From Agarophyton chilense (Eukaryota > Rhodophyta > Florideophyceae > Gracilariales > Gracilariaceae), in assembly GCA_030374765.1 (NCBI GenBank), contig JARGXX010000115.1:1589501-1653500 (forward strand): a DNA stretch of 64,000 nucleotides, read 5' to 3'. The position numbers and the translations under genes were made by a program. Positions 21,595 through 32,420 of this stretch are shown piece by piece. Below the pieces are notes generated by a model. It did no database searches, had not been told where the DNA came from, and saw only the letters and a program-made list of their open reading frames with translations. The stretch's first letter is position 1. Each line of letters starts with the position of its first letter.

Positions 21595-21982
21595 CTTTGC
21601 TTACTCGCTCGCTCTTTCTGCCTTTGCGCACCAGCTCGTTCGCATTATTGCTGCACTTTGCTGGCGATGCCTTTTTTGAGCCGTCCCGTCTCTCATTTTG
21701 TTCTGTCCCTCCACGCGCTATGTCCGACGACTAACCTGCATATGTCGGTGTTTCTGACCCAGTGCACACATTTTTTGGACATCGCTTTGTGGAGGGACCC
21801 GGCGGTAGGCGTGTGACATGACAAGGTCTGTGACCAAACAGCAAGTGATAGTGCATCGTACGCGCCATGTTCCGCGATCACATGTGCAAGCGTTGGCGAT
21901 GCGCGTGTCGCGGCGGCTTTGTTTCGAACGCCGGCACCTTATGGTTCATCTCCACGATAGGAAGGACATCGTATCTATCTCT
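21595..21982. other. Flank of element A, nothing recognised
   Basis: The sequence continues the pre-insertion site of element A, then becomes unassigned DNA before the pol remnant. The 3' LTR expected for element C is not seen here. Confidence 0.35.
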
Positions 21983-23171
21983 CTAGATGCCCATCAGACC
22001 CATCGGAACTCTGCGTACAACCTTTTCCTTTCCAATCTCGAGGAAATCGGTAGACTTTCCCTCGAAGAGCTTTTCAAGATCGTAGTGAAACAAATCGTAT
22101 TGTATCTTGAAGAAACCCCTTACTACGCGCTGTGGGCTATCATGTTGCGAGAACTTGGGCTCACCGAGTCCGTTCATGATACGAATAACTATTCGTCTTA
22201 GCGATCTGGTCCGGATGGAATCATTACTGCCATTTATTGGGACAATACTCCTTCCGGATTTATTGGGATTGGTCAAGGTACTGAAGACCAATACTCGACT
22301 GTCCCTTACTCCTTGTTTTTTGAAGGTGCCTACGAAGGAGGTCCTCACACTTTGGAAAGCAATCAAGGCCGCTTCGTTCATGGGGGTCAAAGCCGAGAAC
22401 TCACCATACTCTACATTTACACTTGGTGCGTGAAGACAAAGAACCAGGGACGCCACTTACTCAGGACGCTTTCTCGTCCTCAAAGCCCGGCGGTCTCTCT
22501 CTGGAAAAGCGTATCGTTCCAGAGCATGAATCTCTTCGCGTTCCCCTTGACCGATTTTTATCTTTTAGGTTCCTCATCCTGAACTGGAACTCCGGCCAAA
22601 AAACTGGCAACATTAAGCAAGTAAGACTCAAGTCCCGACTGCCCATCGGCCGCCCACGAAATTGAAGGGACGACCTCTGCTTTTAACTCTTTTTCAATAG
22701 TATCTGCCTCTGGGGGAAGTCCAGCTATGCGGGACAGGTAATCCGCGGCCCCATTTACTATCCCCGGGCGATACTTAATCTCAAAGTCGTATTCAATCAT
22801 CAAGTACTTCCATCGGGCCAACCTCCCATGGACATCCTTCTTCTTAAACGCTTACTGAAGGGTCTGATGATCTGTCAGCACAGTGTAGGGAATGTCAGAG
22901 AGGAGATACACTCTGATCTTCTTCAAAGCGAACACCACTGCGAGAGCTTCTCGTTCACTCGTAGAGTAGTGACATCCTACTTCCTTCATTTTATGCGAAG
23001 CGTACTGTATGGGATGTATTTTTCCATCCTTTTGGGCTGAGAGAGGGCAATTCCTAATGTGACTGACGATGTATCGGTTTCCACTATAAATGGAGCATCA
23101 AAGTCCAGGAAGGCCAACCCGGGAAGCGACGTAAGTTTATCGTTCAAGTGCTCACATGCAATTTGCACTTC
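21983..23171 (-). pseudogene. pol: Element C gypsy pol remnant (RNase H to integrase zinc finger)
   Basis: Read leftward from 23,171, fragments include FTEVQIACEHLNDKLTSLPG, then FIVETDTSSVTLGIALSQ (RNase H entry), then YLLSDIPYTVLTDHQTL, then ARWKYLMIEYDFEIKYRPG followed by ADYLSRIAG. Beyond 22,560 a degraded integrase N-terminus appears (SQHDSPQR...IQYDL...KVVRRVPMGLM) with most zinc ligands lost. Several stops and frameshifts break it. It lies directly against the left LTR of element B, so B now sits where the RT and protease of this pol should be. It probably belongs with the gag remnant at 27,629-28,326. Confidence 0.75.
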
Positions 23172-23618
23172 TGTGAAGGAGCAATAATAACAGTTGAGCC
23201 CGGTAAGCTGCCGGGCCCCGAAGGATCTTGCAGGTGACACGTGTACGGGTCGACCTCAGGTGGACTCATGTAGATTATTAATTTAATTTAATTAGTGTAA
23301 TAGATTAACACTACAGTGCCAGGGAGATCTCAGCGCCTTGTCAGTACTATTTACTTGGCTCGAGTGACGCTTCTCCCTTAGAGTACGGTAGGCACCGTTA
23401 GGATACTAAATAACCCCCGTCGGTATATTAGTTCCACTTTTTGGTCTTCAAGCCATCGTTTCCGTAGCTCCAACCTGTAGGACTACGCAGCAAACGCCAG
23501 CCCATTGCACCAAGTACTCTGGGAGTGCCGCCGTCAAGGATTCGAACCTTAGGACCCGCTCTACCACGCTACAACCGGTCGAGACCCGTGCGCTGAATTA
23601 ACCCGTCATTGCGTTACA
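23172..23618 (+). repeat. Element B 5' LTR
   Basis: 447 bp, TGTGAAGGAGC...GCGTTACA. It contains an AT-rich patch near 23,280 and, toward its 3' end, an antisense tRNA-like core. Confidence 0.93.
23525..23578 (-). other. tRNA-like A-box/B-box core in the element B 5' LTR
   Basis: On the minus strand TAGCGTGGTAGAGC resembles a tRNA D-arm (A box) and GGTTCGAATCC (23,538-23,548) is a perfect B box. The T-arm can form TAAGG/CCTTG around loop TTCGAAT. The anticodon arm is missing. It is not a functional tRNA, but it could recruit TFIIIC. Confidence 0.55.
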
Positions 23619-23621
23619 TTT

Positions 23622-23642
23622 TGGTCTGCCGACTTAGAAACC
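23622..23642 (+). other. Primer-binding site of element B
   Basis: TGGTCTGCCGACTTAGAAAC begins three bases after the 5' LTR and corresponds to the sites of elements A and D. Confidence 0.65.
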
Positions 23643-23742
23643 TTTGGAATAATTGAACGGACCACTTGAACGAAAAACTATCCAGATTCTAGTCTTTGGT
23701 TTAATTCCCCAACGGACGAGAAGTACAGAAGCAAACGCCATT

Positions 23743-25960
23743 ATGGATGCAGGAAACACACCCAACCAACCCGACCATAAAACTTCTACGGCAGGACGAG
23801 GTGCGACTATATCGCCGGCGACGTCGCCTGACCCTCAGGTTGATACCGCTAACGACCGCAGGAGCACAAGGAGCTAGCCGCAAGAAGTACTGACCCCACT
23901 GGATAACCCTGAAAGGATTCGCCGAGAACCCACAGTGGCAGCGCGTTTACGAGAACGGCTCACCAGGGCCACCTCTAGGCCAGGGTCACCTCAAGGAGAA
24001 ACCCCCCAGACCGAATGAATTCGAGAAAACCTGCCCGCAGGTCTTGCCGACCTTCTCTGGCCCCGTCTCCTTGATCTCCGCTCAACCCACGTGGATTCCA
24101 TTATGGACGTGCGACTCGCTACAGCGATCGATGGCCATACGGATTACCTCATCGCGCGAATCGTCCCTAAGGTATTGGGGTCTGACTTATTCATAGACTC
24201 CCTCCTACAGGCCGTTCAAGGAGCCGTCACCCGCCAGGCAGGCAATTTGGTCCCTAGGACCACCCCACTACAAATTAACCATCCGGTCTCCATATGGGAA
24301 CCACCTACCGAACCCCCAGGAGCGGCGGAATTATCCGCCCCTCGCCGGGAATACCATCAGTAAAACCCCATGGTGGGACAATCTAGGAGCAGAAGAGAAG
24401 CTCCGCGTCTAGATGAGAGACAGGTTGCCCATCAGGAGAATCCAAGGGAGGGACAAGCGAGGAGCAGAAGAGAAGCTCCGCGTCTAGAAGAGAGACCGCT
24501 TGCCCCACCCGACGGATTATATGAGGTACAGCGACCTCAGGGCTCCATCGGATCTGATAGAGAGATCGATCCTTTAGGTCCCTACTCCGCTGGAAAGAAG
24601 AAAAGAAGCAATCGTAGGAGAAAGAAGAACAGAAGAAGCAAGAGAAGAGACCATTTGGACACGAGTGATTCCGAATCGGCCTCGACCGAAACGACCGACT
24701 CGGAAGTCGAAGAGGCTGCCGTTCAAGGCCTTAGACCACTGACAAGAACCAAAAAACTTTTCCTCAAGGTTCTAGACTACTGGAATTACCGGCTGGCTGA
24801 CAGGTCCGCGAAATATTATGGTTCGGTGGCTCGCAGAGTCGCCAAATGGGCCAAACGGATGCAACCAACCATTACGGACAAGTTCTCGGGTTCCGATTCC
24901 ATTGCTGTCCTTAGGTTTCTCAGTTTGTTTCGTACGGCCTGCGATCAGAACGGTGTCCACAAGGACGCCGCTCTGTACCTTTTCCCATTCTTCCTTACAG
25001 GACAGGCGCGTGACCCAGTGGTTTCGAAGATATCTGGCACAACTGACCTCGTGGATGCTCAAGACCGTGAGCTCCTCAGGTTAAACCCTCAGGTTGGTCA
25101 TTACCTCTTGGAAACTTACGCCACGGATGACATTATAATGGATGCCCACCAGGAAGTAATTTCCTTTAAGCCAAGCTCCAACATGACCTAATCGGCTTTC
25201 GCAGACGACCTATGGATGAAGGCTTACCGATGTGGAAACGTGTTCTCCGAAGGGCAGCTTAAACGCCACTTCATCACGGGATTGCTACCTGTCATTCGGA
25301 CACATGTGCGCAATTACCAAACGTAAAACCACCAAGACTCCTCCCGAATGCTCGTTACCTACGCCGAGGGTTATGGCCAAACCTACAGGACCTCCAGGCG
25401 CAACGCTGATATAACCAGAGGACACGCAACTCCATTGCGTAAACCCAACAACGCCCATTTGATTAGCTCCACGGAGTCAGACATGGATGCTTCACTCCAT
25501 TACGCCTATTCCAGAGACGTCCTCGCGGTCAATTTCAGTGCTCTTCCGTCCGAGCCCCCATTGTATACCTCCCAGGGAACTACAGGGACCACTGGACCAC
25601 CCACACTCAAGTATTCTCCCTTTCCGCCTCACAAGGACGTTTTTGTTCGCTCCCCAAGGGCCTGCTTCGTCTGCCAGTCAGTGACCAAACCTTATGACTG
25701 TACGACGTATCTGCCTGACGACGCACGTAATACCCTCCTAGCCCTAAGGGAAGAGAACTATCGGGTGCGGAGATCCGAAGGAATGTAGAACAGGGCACAG
25801 CAACGAACCTCACGGACCCCTGGAAGCTCACGCTATGACACGCCTCCGGAAACTCAGATCAAAGCCCCACAGGTCGACGCCAGTGTAGATCCAACCGACG
25901 ACCCCGTGGAAGAACTCTATCCTCAGGAAGAAACGAAAACCCCACCGGGAAACTCCTAGA
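23743..25960 (+). pseudogene. gag: Element B gag (decayed)
   Basis: It starts MDAGNTPNQPDHK, matching MDAGKTPNQPEHR in element D. Several in-frame stops interrupt it (for example near 23,876, 24,018, 24,361 and 25,189). Recognisable parts are VRLATAIDGHTDYLIARIVPK, a basic/serine tract (KKKRSNRRRKKNRRSKRRD), and a capsid-like region with KVLDYWNYRLADRSAKYYGS and LLRLNPQVGHYLLETYATDD. A partial C-x2-C finger (CFVCQS) has lost its later ligands. The run RSRREAPRLDERQ is tandemly duplicated near 24,380-24,500. Confidence 0.8.
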
Positions 25961-26059
25961 GGGACGACGCGAGGCAATTCCTCCCTCTTTAAGCCCCTGC
26001 CTCAATAAATTGGACGGTCATGAGCCAAAGAGCTCCTCACCTCCCAATACGAACCACCC

Positions 26060-26525
26060 CCAATAGACCACTCAGGATGAACCACAATTGGAACACAGTA
26101 ACGACCCCGTCTGTATCCTCAGGAAAGAGAACTATATAGTTCGAGTAACCGTAGGACTTCGTTCCTAAAACTCTCGAGTGACCACAGCTGTATTTGACAC
26201 AGGCGCTGGTCCCTACTTGGTCCATCTTAAGCTGCTCTCACTGGGTTGGCAAGATTTCGTTCAAGCAAGAAAGACCCCAAGGATTACCGATGCGTCTCGT
26301 AGACCAATGAACAATAAAGGGATAGTACCACTCTACCTCCAGGCAGGACAATTCAAAGCCCGCACGTGGTTTCTTGTGTGTCCTAACTAGGGCGCCGAGG
26401 CAATTCTAGCGACCTCCTTTATCGACCGATACATTAAGGCCATTTATCCAGGCCTTAGGAAAGTTGCGTTTTACCGCGCACCTTCCATCTCCATAACTGG
26501 TTCAACCCCAGGGCCAGAATCTAAC
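26060..26525 (+). pseudogene. pol: Element B protease remnant
   Basis: TTAVFDTGAGPYLVHLKLL contains the aspartic protease D-T-G. Element D has the same region with DTGASP. A stop follows VCPN. The alignment with D continues to about 26,525 and then breaks into the antisense-module sequence. Confidence 0.75.
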
Positions 26526-27181
26526 CCGCTTGGTTGTTAGAAGCCACGGTGCCACTGCCCACAGGTTGTTCCGCCGGGAAATGGAAAGAAAAACCGACGG
26601 AAGCGACAAAGTCCGGATGGAGAAGGGCATATCCGACGGGCTTATAAGGCGATCGCGGCATCGCGCGCGACCAATGGAGGAATACCGCGACGGGAAGAAG
26701 GAAATATGAAACCGATTCGGGAAGGATGACTGACGTGACCTTGAATGGACGAAGCGCGCCCCGTGGTTCACGACATACAACGCGCGTAGGGTCGCCAAAG
26801 GAATATCGAAGGGTAGGAAAAGCGGCAAGGAACCTCCCAGGTGCGCGTACAGTACCTTAGGTGAACTAATTGCCAACCTGGCCCCAAGGGGCAGCTCTTA
26901 CGCACTGGTACCCCCGAGGATGGTAGCGATGCAACGCCCCGTCGCGCCCACTGGTAACGAGAGCAACTAGAGCAACTAACCCCCGGATTCGTCATAGGAC
27001 GCCAACATGTCGGGCACGGAATCGCTCGTGTCCAGGCCATTAGGACGCTGAGGATCACGACGTTCCGACCCCGAAGGCAAGATCGGAGGTTTACGCATAG
27101 GTCCAACTAGAGCCAGACCCCCAGGAAGGGGTGAGGCAATTTGGACTTCGCCGTGACGGTCGAATCATAAGGATAGAGATA
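26526..27181 (-). pseudogene. Truncated antisense module of element B
   Basis: This segment matches the 52,250-52,910 region of element D. Read on the minus strand it keeps the CCAAT box, the TTATAAG TATA box and the start region of the antisense gene. The ATG reads GTG (accGTGgcttc), and the coding part is cut off about 12 codons later by the internal deletion. The last dozen bases before the 3' LTR are a weak polypurine tract (ggatagagata). Confidence 0.6.
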
Positions 27182-27628
27182 TGTGAAGAAGCGATAGTAA
27201 CGGTTGAGCCCGGTAAGCCGCCGGGCCCTAAAGAATCTTGCAGATGACACGTGTACGGGTCGACCTCAGGTGGACTTATGTAGAATATTAATTTAATCTA
27301 ATTAGTGTAATAGATTAACACTACTGTGCCAGAGAGATCTCAGCGCCTCGCCAGTACCATTTGCTTGGTTCGAGTGACGCTTCTCCCTTAGAGTACGGTA
27401 GGCACCTTAAGGATACTAAATAACCCCCGTTGGTATATTAGTTCTATCCTATGGTCTTCAAGCCATCGTTTCCGTAGCTCCAACCTGTAGGACTACGCAG
27501 TAAACGCCAGCCCATTGCACCAAGTACTCTGGGAGTGCCGCCGTCAAGGATTCGAACCTTAGGACCCGCTCTACCACGCTACCACCGGTCGATACCCGTG
27601 CGTTGACTTAACCCGTCATTGCGTTACA
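27182..27628 (+). repeat. Element B 3' LTR
   Basis: 447 bp partner of 23,172-23,618. The last ~150 bp, which include the tRNA-like core, show only a few differences, while the first 300 bp hold most of the substitutions. Confidence 0.93.
27535..27588 (-). other. tRNA-like A-box/B-box core in the element B 3' LTR
   Basis: Same arrangement as in the 5' LTR, with the perfect B box at 27,548-27,558 retained. Confidence 0.55.
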
Positions 27629-28326
27629 GCTATCCTTGCAAGGCTCTAAATTTCCTCATCGCCGTCGTCGCACTCTGAGCCAGAGTCATTGCGGGAATCA
27701 ACAACAACTCCATCCATCGCCTGTGTCACGTTGACAAGAAAATCATTCCCTGTTGCTTTTTCTTCGAACTCTTCTTCTACTCATTCAATTCCTTCATGTC
27801 TTTAGTCATACGTTTTTGCGCCTTCTCCCACCCCTCCATGAAATAAATAATTCTTTGCATTTCACTGGGGCGGGCAGTACTCTCTTTCTCTGAGTCGGAA
27901 TCTGAAGGGGACTTCAACTCGTATTCAATCGAAAACTTACCCTCTTTGCCCCCCGGTGTGCGTTTAGAACGCCCTCGGGGTTTTTGATCCAAGACGGATA
28001 CAACTTCAGTACTCACTACTTCCCTAGAAGACCCCGCCTTCGGCGCACTTTCTCCGAAACTAAGGGGGTATGTTTTTATTTTCAATGAACCGGAATAAGG
28101 TATCCATTTCACACTCTATAGGGAGTCCCGGTATCCCAATCCTGATTACACGAAGGAGAGCATTTCTGCTCTGCGAAGTTTCTCCAAAGTAAACTAAAAG
28201 TTTACCCCTAAAAGCTTCTCTTACAATGCCCGAGGTATCCATCCCCATGCCCTCGATTTTCTGCCCGAGAGCCCTGCAGTTTGATATTTTATTTGTTGCA
28301 GGTCCATTACCTCTGAGAACGGTCAA
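27629..28326 (-). pseudogene. gag: Element C gag remnant
   Basis: Two overlapping frames (28,060-28,326 and 27,777-28,112) read as one N-terminal Gag-like protein broken by a frameshift. Fragments include GIVREAFRGKLLVYFGETSQS, IGIPGLPIECEMDTLFRFIE and a Lys/Ser-rich segment ending in EGWEKAQKRMTKDMKELNE. It is cut on the left by the element B LTR. It resembles neither the element A nor the element B Gag. It lies just inside a family-A-like LTR in the correct orientation, which is the main reason to call it Gag. Confidence 0.5.
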
Positions 28327-28642
28327 CCGATTGCGTTCTCGGGACTAATTTATCCCGTAGGACAGGCTTGCGCTTTTAGGAAGGCTGCTCCCGGCTGGGC
28401 GTACAAATTCAATTGGTCCAGCCGTCATCCGATCTCCATAGATGTGAACTAGGTCCGGGCCTCGTTTTCACCAGGTTCCTGAGATTCGCGCCTCGAAAAC
28501 ACTACCCAAAGTTACTACTTGACAAACCTTGGTGCTTCAAACACCCTCACTTTACCTCAACACGCAGGGCGCTTGATACAGAAAAATGAACAATAATTTT
28601 TCAGAAACCCCTTCAAAAATCATACACCAATATCGCGAAAAC
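28327..28642. other. Leader of element C
   Basis: About 300 bp between the Gag-like remnant and its 5' LTR. No clear PBS: a TGG-starting sequence lies about 14 bp from the LTR edge but does not match the A/B/D site. Confidence 0.35.
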
Positions 28643-29421
28643 TGTGGAGCAAAACCCGGCGACGGGAAGTGCTCTCAAGGTGTTCTAAGCCTTGCTTCCT
28701 GGGGGAGGCAGACTCAGAGACAGAGCCCTCCGTTCCCCGTAGTGTGGGGTGTAACTCCCACGGGGGATTCCGGCAGTACCGACGGAGGTGAGGGGTAGAA
28801 ACCGTTGGATCGGGAATGGGTATGGGTATCCCAAAGAATAGGGGAAAATCCGGCGAAGAGGAAAAACGGGGCGAGGGTCGGGCACTAACAGGCACCGGAC
28901 CCGAGAACCATAAAAGGGGCGAAACAACAAAAGAAACCCAATACAGGGGCGAAAACCTGTCCTCGAAAGGAAACACAAAAAACACGCAACAAGTAAGCAG
29001 AACCCCCACGGAATATCGTGCACGCAGGTCGTCTGAGCGGTCTCAAGGGGGTGGTTGCACGGAACCCAAACGTGGGCACTCTCCAAGTGGATTCGTGTCC
29101 CTACGCAGGCGTTGCTAACCAGAGCCCGTTCCGGGTTGTAAGGCCGAAACGATGGCGACGAAGAACCTCTAAAGGTATCGAAGACCAACCATGGTTACCA
29201 TTTACTCTGAGCTTCGGACTGTCAGATCTCGTCTCCCTAAGTAGGGCCCACTAACTAAACACTACAGTAGTGCACACCTGCTCAGGGCCATACACGTGGA
29301 GATCCAACTGTCAGGGCCCAAAAGTCCAACGTTCTAACAAATATCCGAAAATCGGTGCCAAAATTAAGCCACGTGTATCACGGGGCCAATCCAACCATGG
29401 GCCATCCGAATTTTCACTTCA
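28643..29421 (-). repeat. Element C 5' LTR, diverged relative of the element A LTR
   Basis: The plus strand starts TGTGGAGCAAAACCCGGCG and ends TTTTCACTTCA, collinear with the element A LTR ends. The first ~90 bp align base for base with frequent changes, and the CCAAT-bearing motif recurs at 28,935-28,951 with one mismatch. Length is about 779 bp. The flanks (aaaac, taggc) do not match, so it is not a solo LTR. Confidence 0.7.
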
Positions 29422-29609
29422 TAGGCGAACTCTAACCAGAAAACAGTGCCACCTCAGCACACCTTAGAGGGGATCATAGTCATAACCCTCGGAGGGTTCA
29501 ATCCTCATTCTATGAGTTGCATCTTCAAGTATCCGCTAACTGGGCGTTGCTCTACAAAAACAAAGCTGTAATTTACAATATACAACTTGAAAAGATTTTA
29601 TAAGACTCG

Positions 29610-30497
29610 TGAAGTGAAATGCCCTTCAAGGGGGTTTCTTTCCAGGACTTAGAGATTTCGCTCGCTTGAGGACTAGCTTGGTCTATGACAAGCTATACCG
29701 CTATTGCGTGCCGACGGCCGGTTAAGAGCGGAGGTGCACACTGGTGGAACACGTGGACTGCACGGATGCCGACGCTCGAGTGCGAGGCGTGCCACACGTG
29801 GCCCGGATTCTACCTAATGGTTAGTATTATTTAGTAATCTTTAGTATTTATTTAGCTACGCTATCGCTATTTAGTGTCTATTTTTCGGGCGCGCGCCCAC
29901 TGTCAAGGGCCGCGCGCCACACTACTTAGGAGGTTGAGCACTGATCCCCAGTAAACACCCTCTTGGGAGATCCCAAGGGGGGAGTCTTGGCTCTAAACTT
30001 TTCGCCTTCGGCGCGTCTTCACCGAATACTGCGTGAGCGCCCGTTGCACATTAGTTCATCCACGCCTCTGTCGACTAGAGTGCTACCACCACCGTGGGTT
30101 CATATTTAATCGCCGACACTTGTCGTAGTCTCGCCTCTGTATAGGATTTCGCCCCCGTTTTCCTCTTGTTCTCCTTTTTGGCTCTCGTGAGTGGCCGCCT
30201 CACTCACCCCGCTCGTCCCCCTAATACGAGTGTTTCCTCGCTCTTTTTCCAACAATCGCCGTGATACCGCTCCGCCTAGGATTGGTCACACCCCGGACTT
30301 TGCCGTGCTCACCTAAACATTCTATGTATATCCCGCCGGATTGGCCTCGGTCTCACACCCGACTCCGTTGTGTCTTTCCAGAGTGGCTCTGTTTCTGTGC
30401 ACCGCTGGGACGCGTCTCCTCTGCCTGAGGCGTGTCTCTCAAGAGAGGAAGATCCCGAACATTTTCGTGGTGTCTCCGCTCCAAGCGTTGTCCTACA
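29610..30497 (-). repeat. Solo LTR F, related to the element A family
   Basis: 888 bp. In its own sense, which here is the plus-strand text, it begins TGAAGTGAAATGCCC and ends GTCCTACA, mirroring the element A LTR read on the minus strand. It shares the TTTCCAGGACTT, CAGTAAAC, CTTGGCTCTAA and TTTTGGCTCTCGTG blocks. It is flanked by a perfect 5-bp target duplication, actcg at 29,605-29,609 and 30,498-30,502. No internal region remains, which fits LTR-LTR recombination. Confidence 0.82.
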
Positions 30498-32420
30498 ACT
30501 CGATTAAAAGACTCGCCAAACCTGCAGCCAAATACGACTTTCACGCGATTTCCCGATTTGCACTGACGATAAATTTGCGCAGCTCATTAAAGAAAGACCT
30601 TACATTATTCCGTTTCCGAACTTTGACACAAGCAAAGCCAGTAAAGCCCAAGGACAAGAACCCATACGGGAACTCATTTAAGCTCTGAATTTTGTCCAAC
30701 ATAGCCTTAGAAAATAATTTTCACAAGCATACCGCAACACCGGGACATGTAACACCGGTAATTTAGTTTTTTCTAAAACTTGAAACAATTCTCAAGAATT
30801 ATGACAAACAGACCAATAAAACAGAGATCACAGCCCTAACGAAGCCTGATCACTTGACCCGCTAACAGGGATCCCTCCCTGCCTTACTCCGTTTGACGCC
30901 GTGGGTCCCGTTATGCGTACGGTGTTCCAGCATTACCGGAACACGCGTTTAGGGAGTACCAGCGGGATCTGCACTCTGTATTTCACCGCTAGCTTCGAAA
31001 GCCATAATGGCGCATTAAGGAAAATAATCTAGTTGTTATATTTTTATTGGGTATTCTGCTGCTTTAAACGCTACTAGCAGTGATTAGAGTAACCTGGAAG
31101 CATATAGTAGTAATTAGCAAGTGGTAATGCGTTTCAGCTCCGTTTTGAAAGTTCTATATCTCTATGAAAAAGGCTCTGATGTCTCCAAGTTCTCTCTCGG
31201 ACGACTTCAACCAGCAATAGACACCCAAAACCATTACTGTACTTTGTATTCGAGCCCTTCAACGTTATCAAAAGGTGAAACGTCTTCCGTCCGGGATCCA
31301 ATGAGAAGACTGTCGCTGTAAGAGCAACTACACACATAATGAAATATGTGAGGCGTTTGTCGCATTACAGGGGTTAAATAAAGCTTTAGCCGCTGGGCGG
31401 AGCACCCTCTGTCTGCCCACTGCACCAGTAGAATCGCTCGCTCTCAGCGTAGAAGGGAGACGGTGGATGTGTACCAACGGCACTGGGTCTTTCGTGAGAG
31501 CTCCCATAGAGTGAAAACCCTCGGACGGTCGTGAAGACTTGGTGGCGATCTGTGGTCTAGTACTGGACGAAATGCTTCCGCAAATGGGTCTACGTAACCA
31601 CTCCCGAAAAAAGTTAGCTTCGGGTATAGATTGAAAAAATATATTTTTGTTTTTAACTCTCCTTGGCAAGTCTCGTAGGGATTTTACACGCCTGATTCTG
31701 GTTGACACAGAAGTGGAAAGGCTGAAAAAATCGTTACAAATCCGAAATGTTTAATCGGAAGCCAGAGTGTTTGACCCCTAATGACTATTAACAGAAGTCT
31801 TTGGTTGCGTTGGTTTAAGAAGATCAAGAAGAAGTTTATATCGAAATATATATATCTGATTTCATCTATCTGGGCCATTCAGTAAGGGAAAAGGCTTATT
31901 TTTGCTTAAGTCTACTGTAACGTCTAGCCCACAGCGTCAAGCCCAAAGATGGCGCCCACAGCCAGCTTACGCTGCCCAGTCGACACCACAAGGAGGTGGA
32001 GTAAAGCTTTACTGTAGTCGACCAAACGATGTTTGTTATCAGTATCCTTAGGGATACCAACATACAGGGATACAAGTTCTCCAGATAAAGTTGTGCTGAA
32101 ATGTTCCTACACGCACCCCCCAACGGACTTACAGCCAACTCGGGCTGCAATCCCCGCTCGCCAAGTGTGAAAAAACTAAAAGAACATCCAACCACATGCA
32201 TAAGCGGTCCCATGCGAAAGATGCATGAGATCGCTCCTTCTCCACATTTAGAGCTGCCCTGGAGAACAACAAATCCTTCTTTTTGCCGTTCCACCCAACA
32301 GTTCACTGCCCGTCGGTTCTTTTATCTTTTCCACCTCCCCACCTCCCTCCCCTCTTGCCTCATCTTCGACGCCCCCCTCATTTTTTGTCCTCTTTCTACT
32401 GGAACGTAAGCGTATTGACA
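30498..32420. other. Intergenic before the TPS-like gene
   Basis: No supported gene. A broken reading near 30,530-30,680 (fragment RPYIIPFPNFDTSKASKAQ) looks protein-like but is unassigned. The final ~140 bp before 32,421 are pyrimidine-rich and likely form the leader of the TPS-like gene. Confidence 0.4.

Larger units (their letters stand above)
23172..27628 (+). mobile_element. Element B: internally deleted gypsy retrotransposon
   Basis: 4,457 bp, plus orientation, with two 447-bp LTRs, a PBS, a decayed gag and a protease, but no RT, RNase H or integrase. It is the same family as element D: Gag, PBS and LTRs all match. Comparison with D shows one internal deletion with its junction near 26,525, joining the region after protease directly to the antisense module. 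It is flanked on both sides by element C sequence but shows no target duplication (acttc versus gctat), so insertion was followed by rearrangement. The LTRs differ at about 30 of 447 positions, mostly transitions, so it is older than element A. Confidence 0.9.

Noticed and set aside
23525-23578. True tRNA gene in the element B LTR
   Set aside because: The anticodon arm is absent and the acceptor stem pairs at only about four of seven positions, so it is tRNA-like only.
29470-29520. T-loop-like GGGTTCAATCC between LTRs C and F, possible tRNA
   Set aside because: The T-stem pairs poorly and no D-arm or anticodon arm can be placed.
31896-32306. 136-codon minus frame before the TPS-like gene
   Set aside because: No motifs, and it overlaps the leader region of a real gene.
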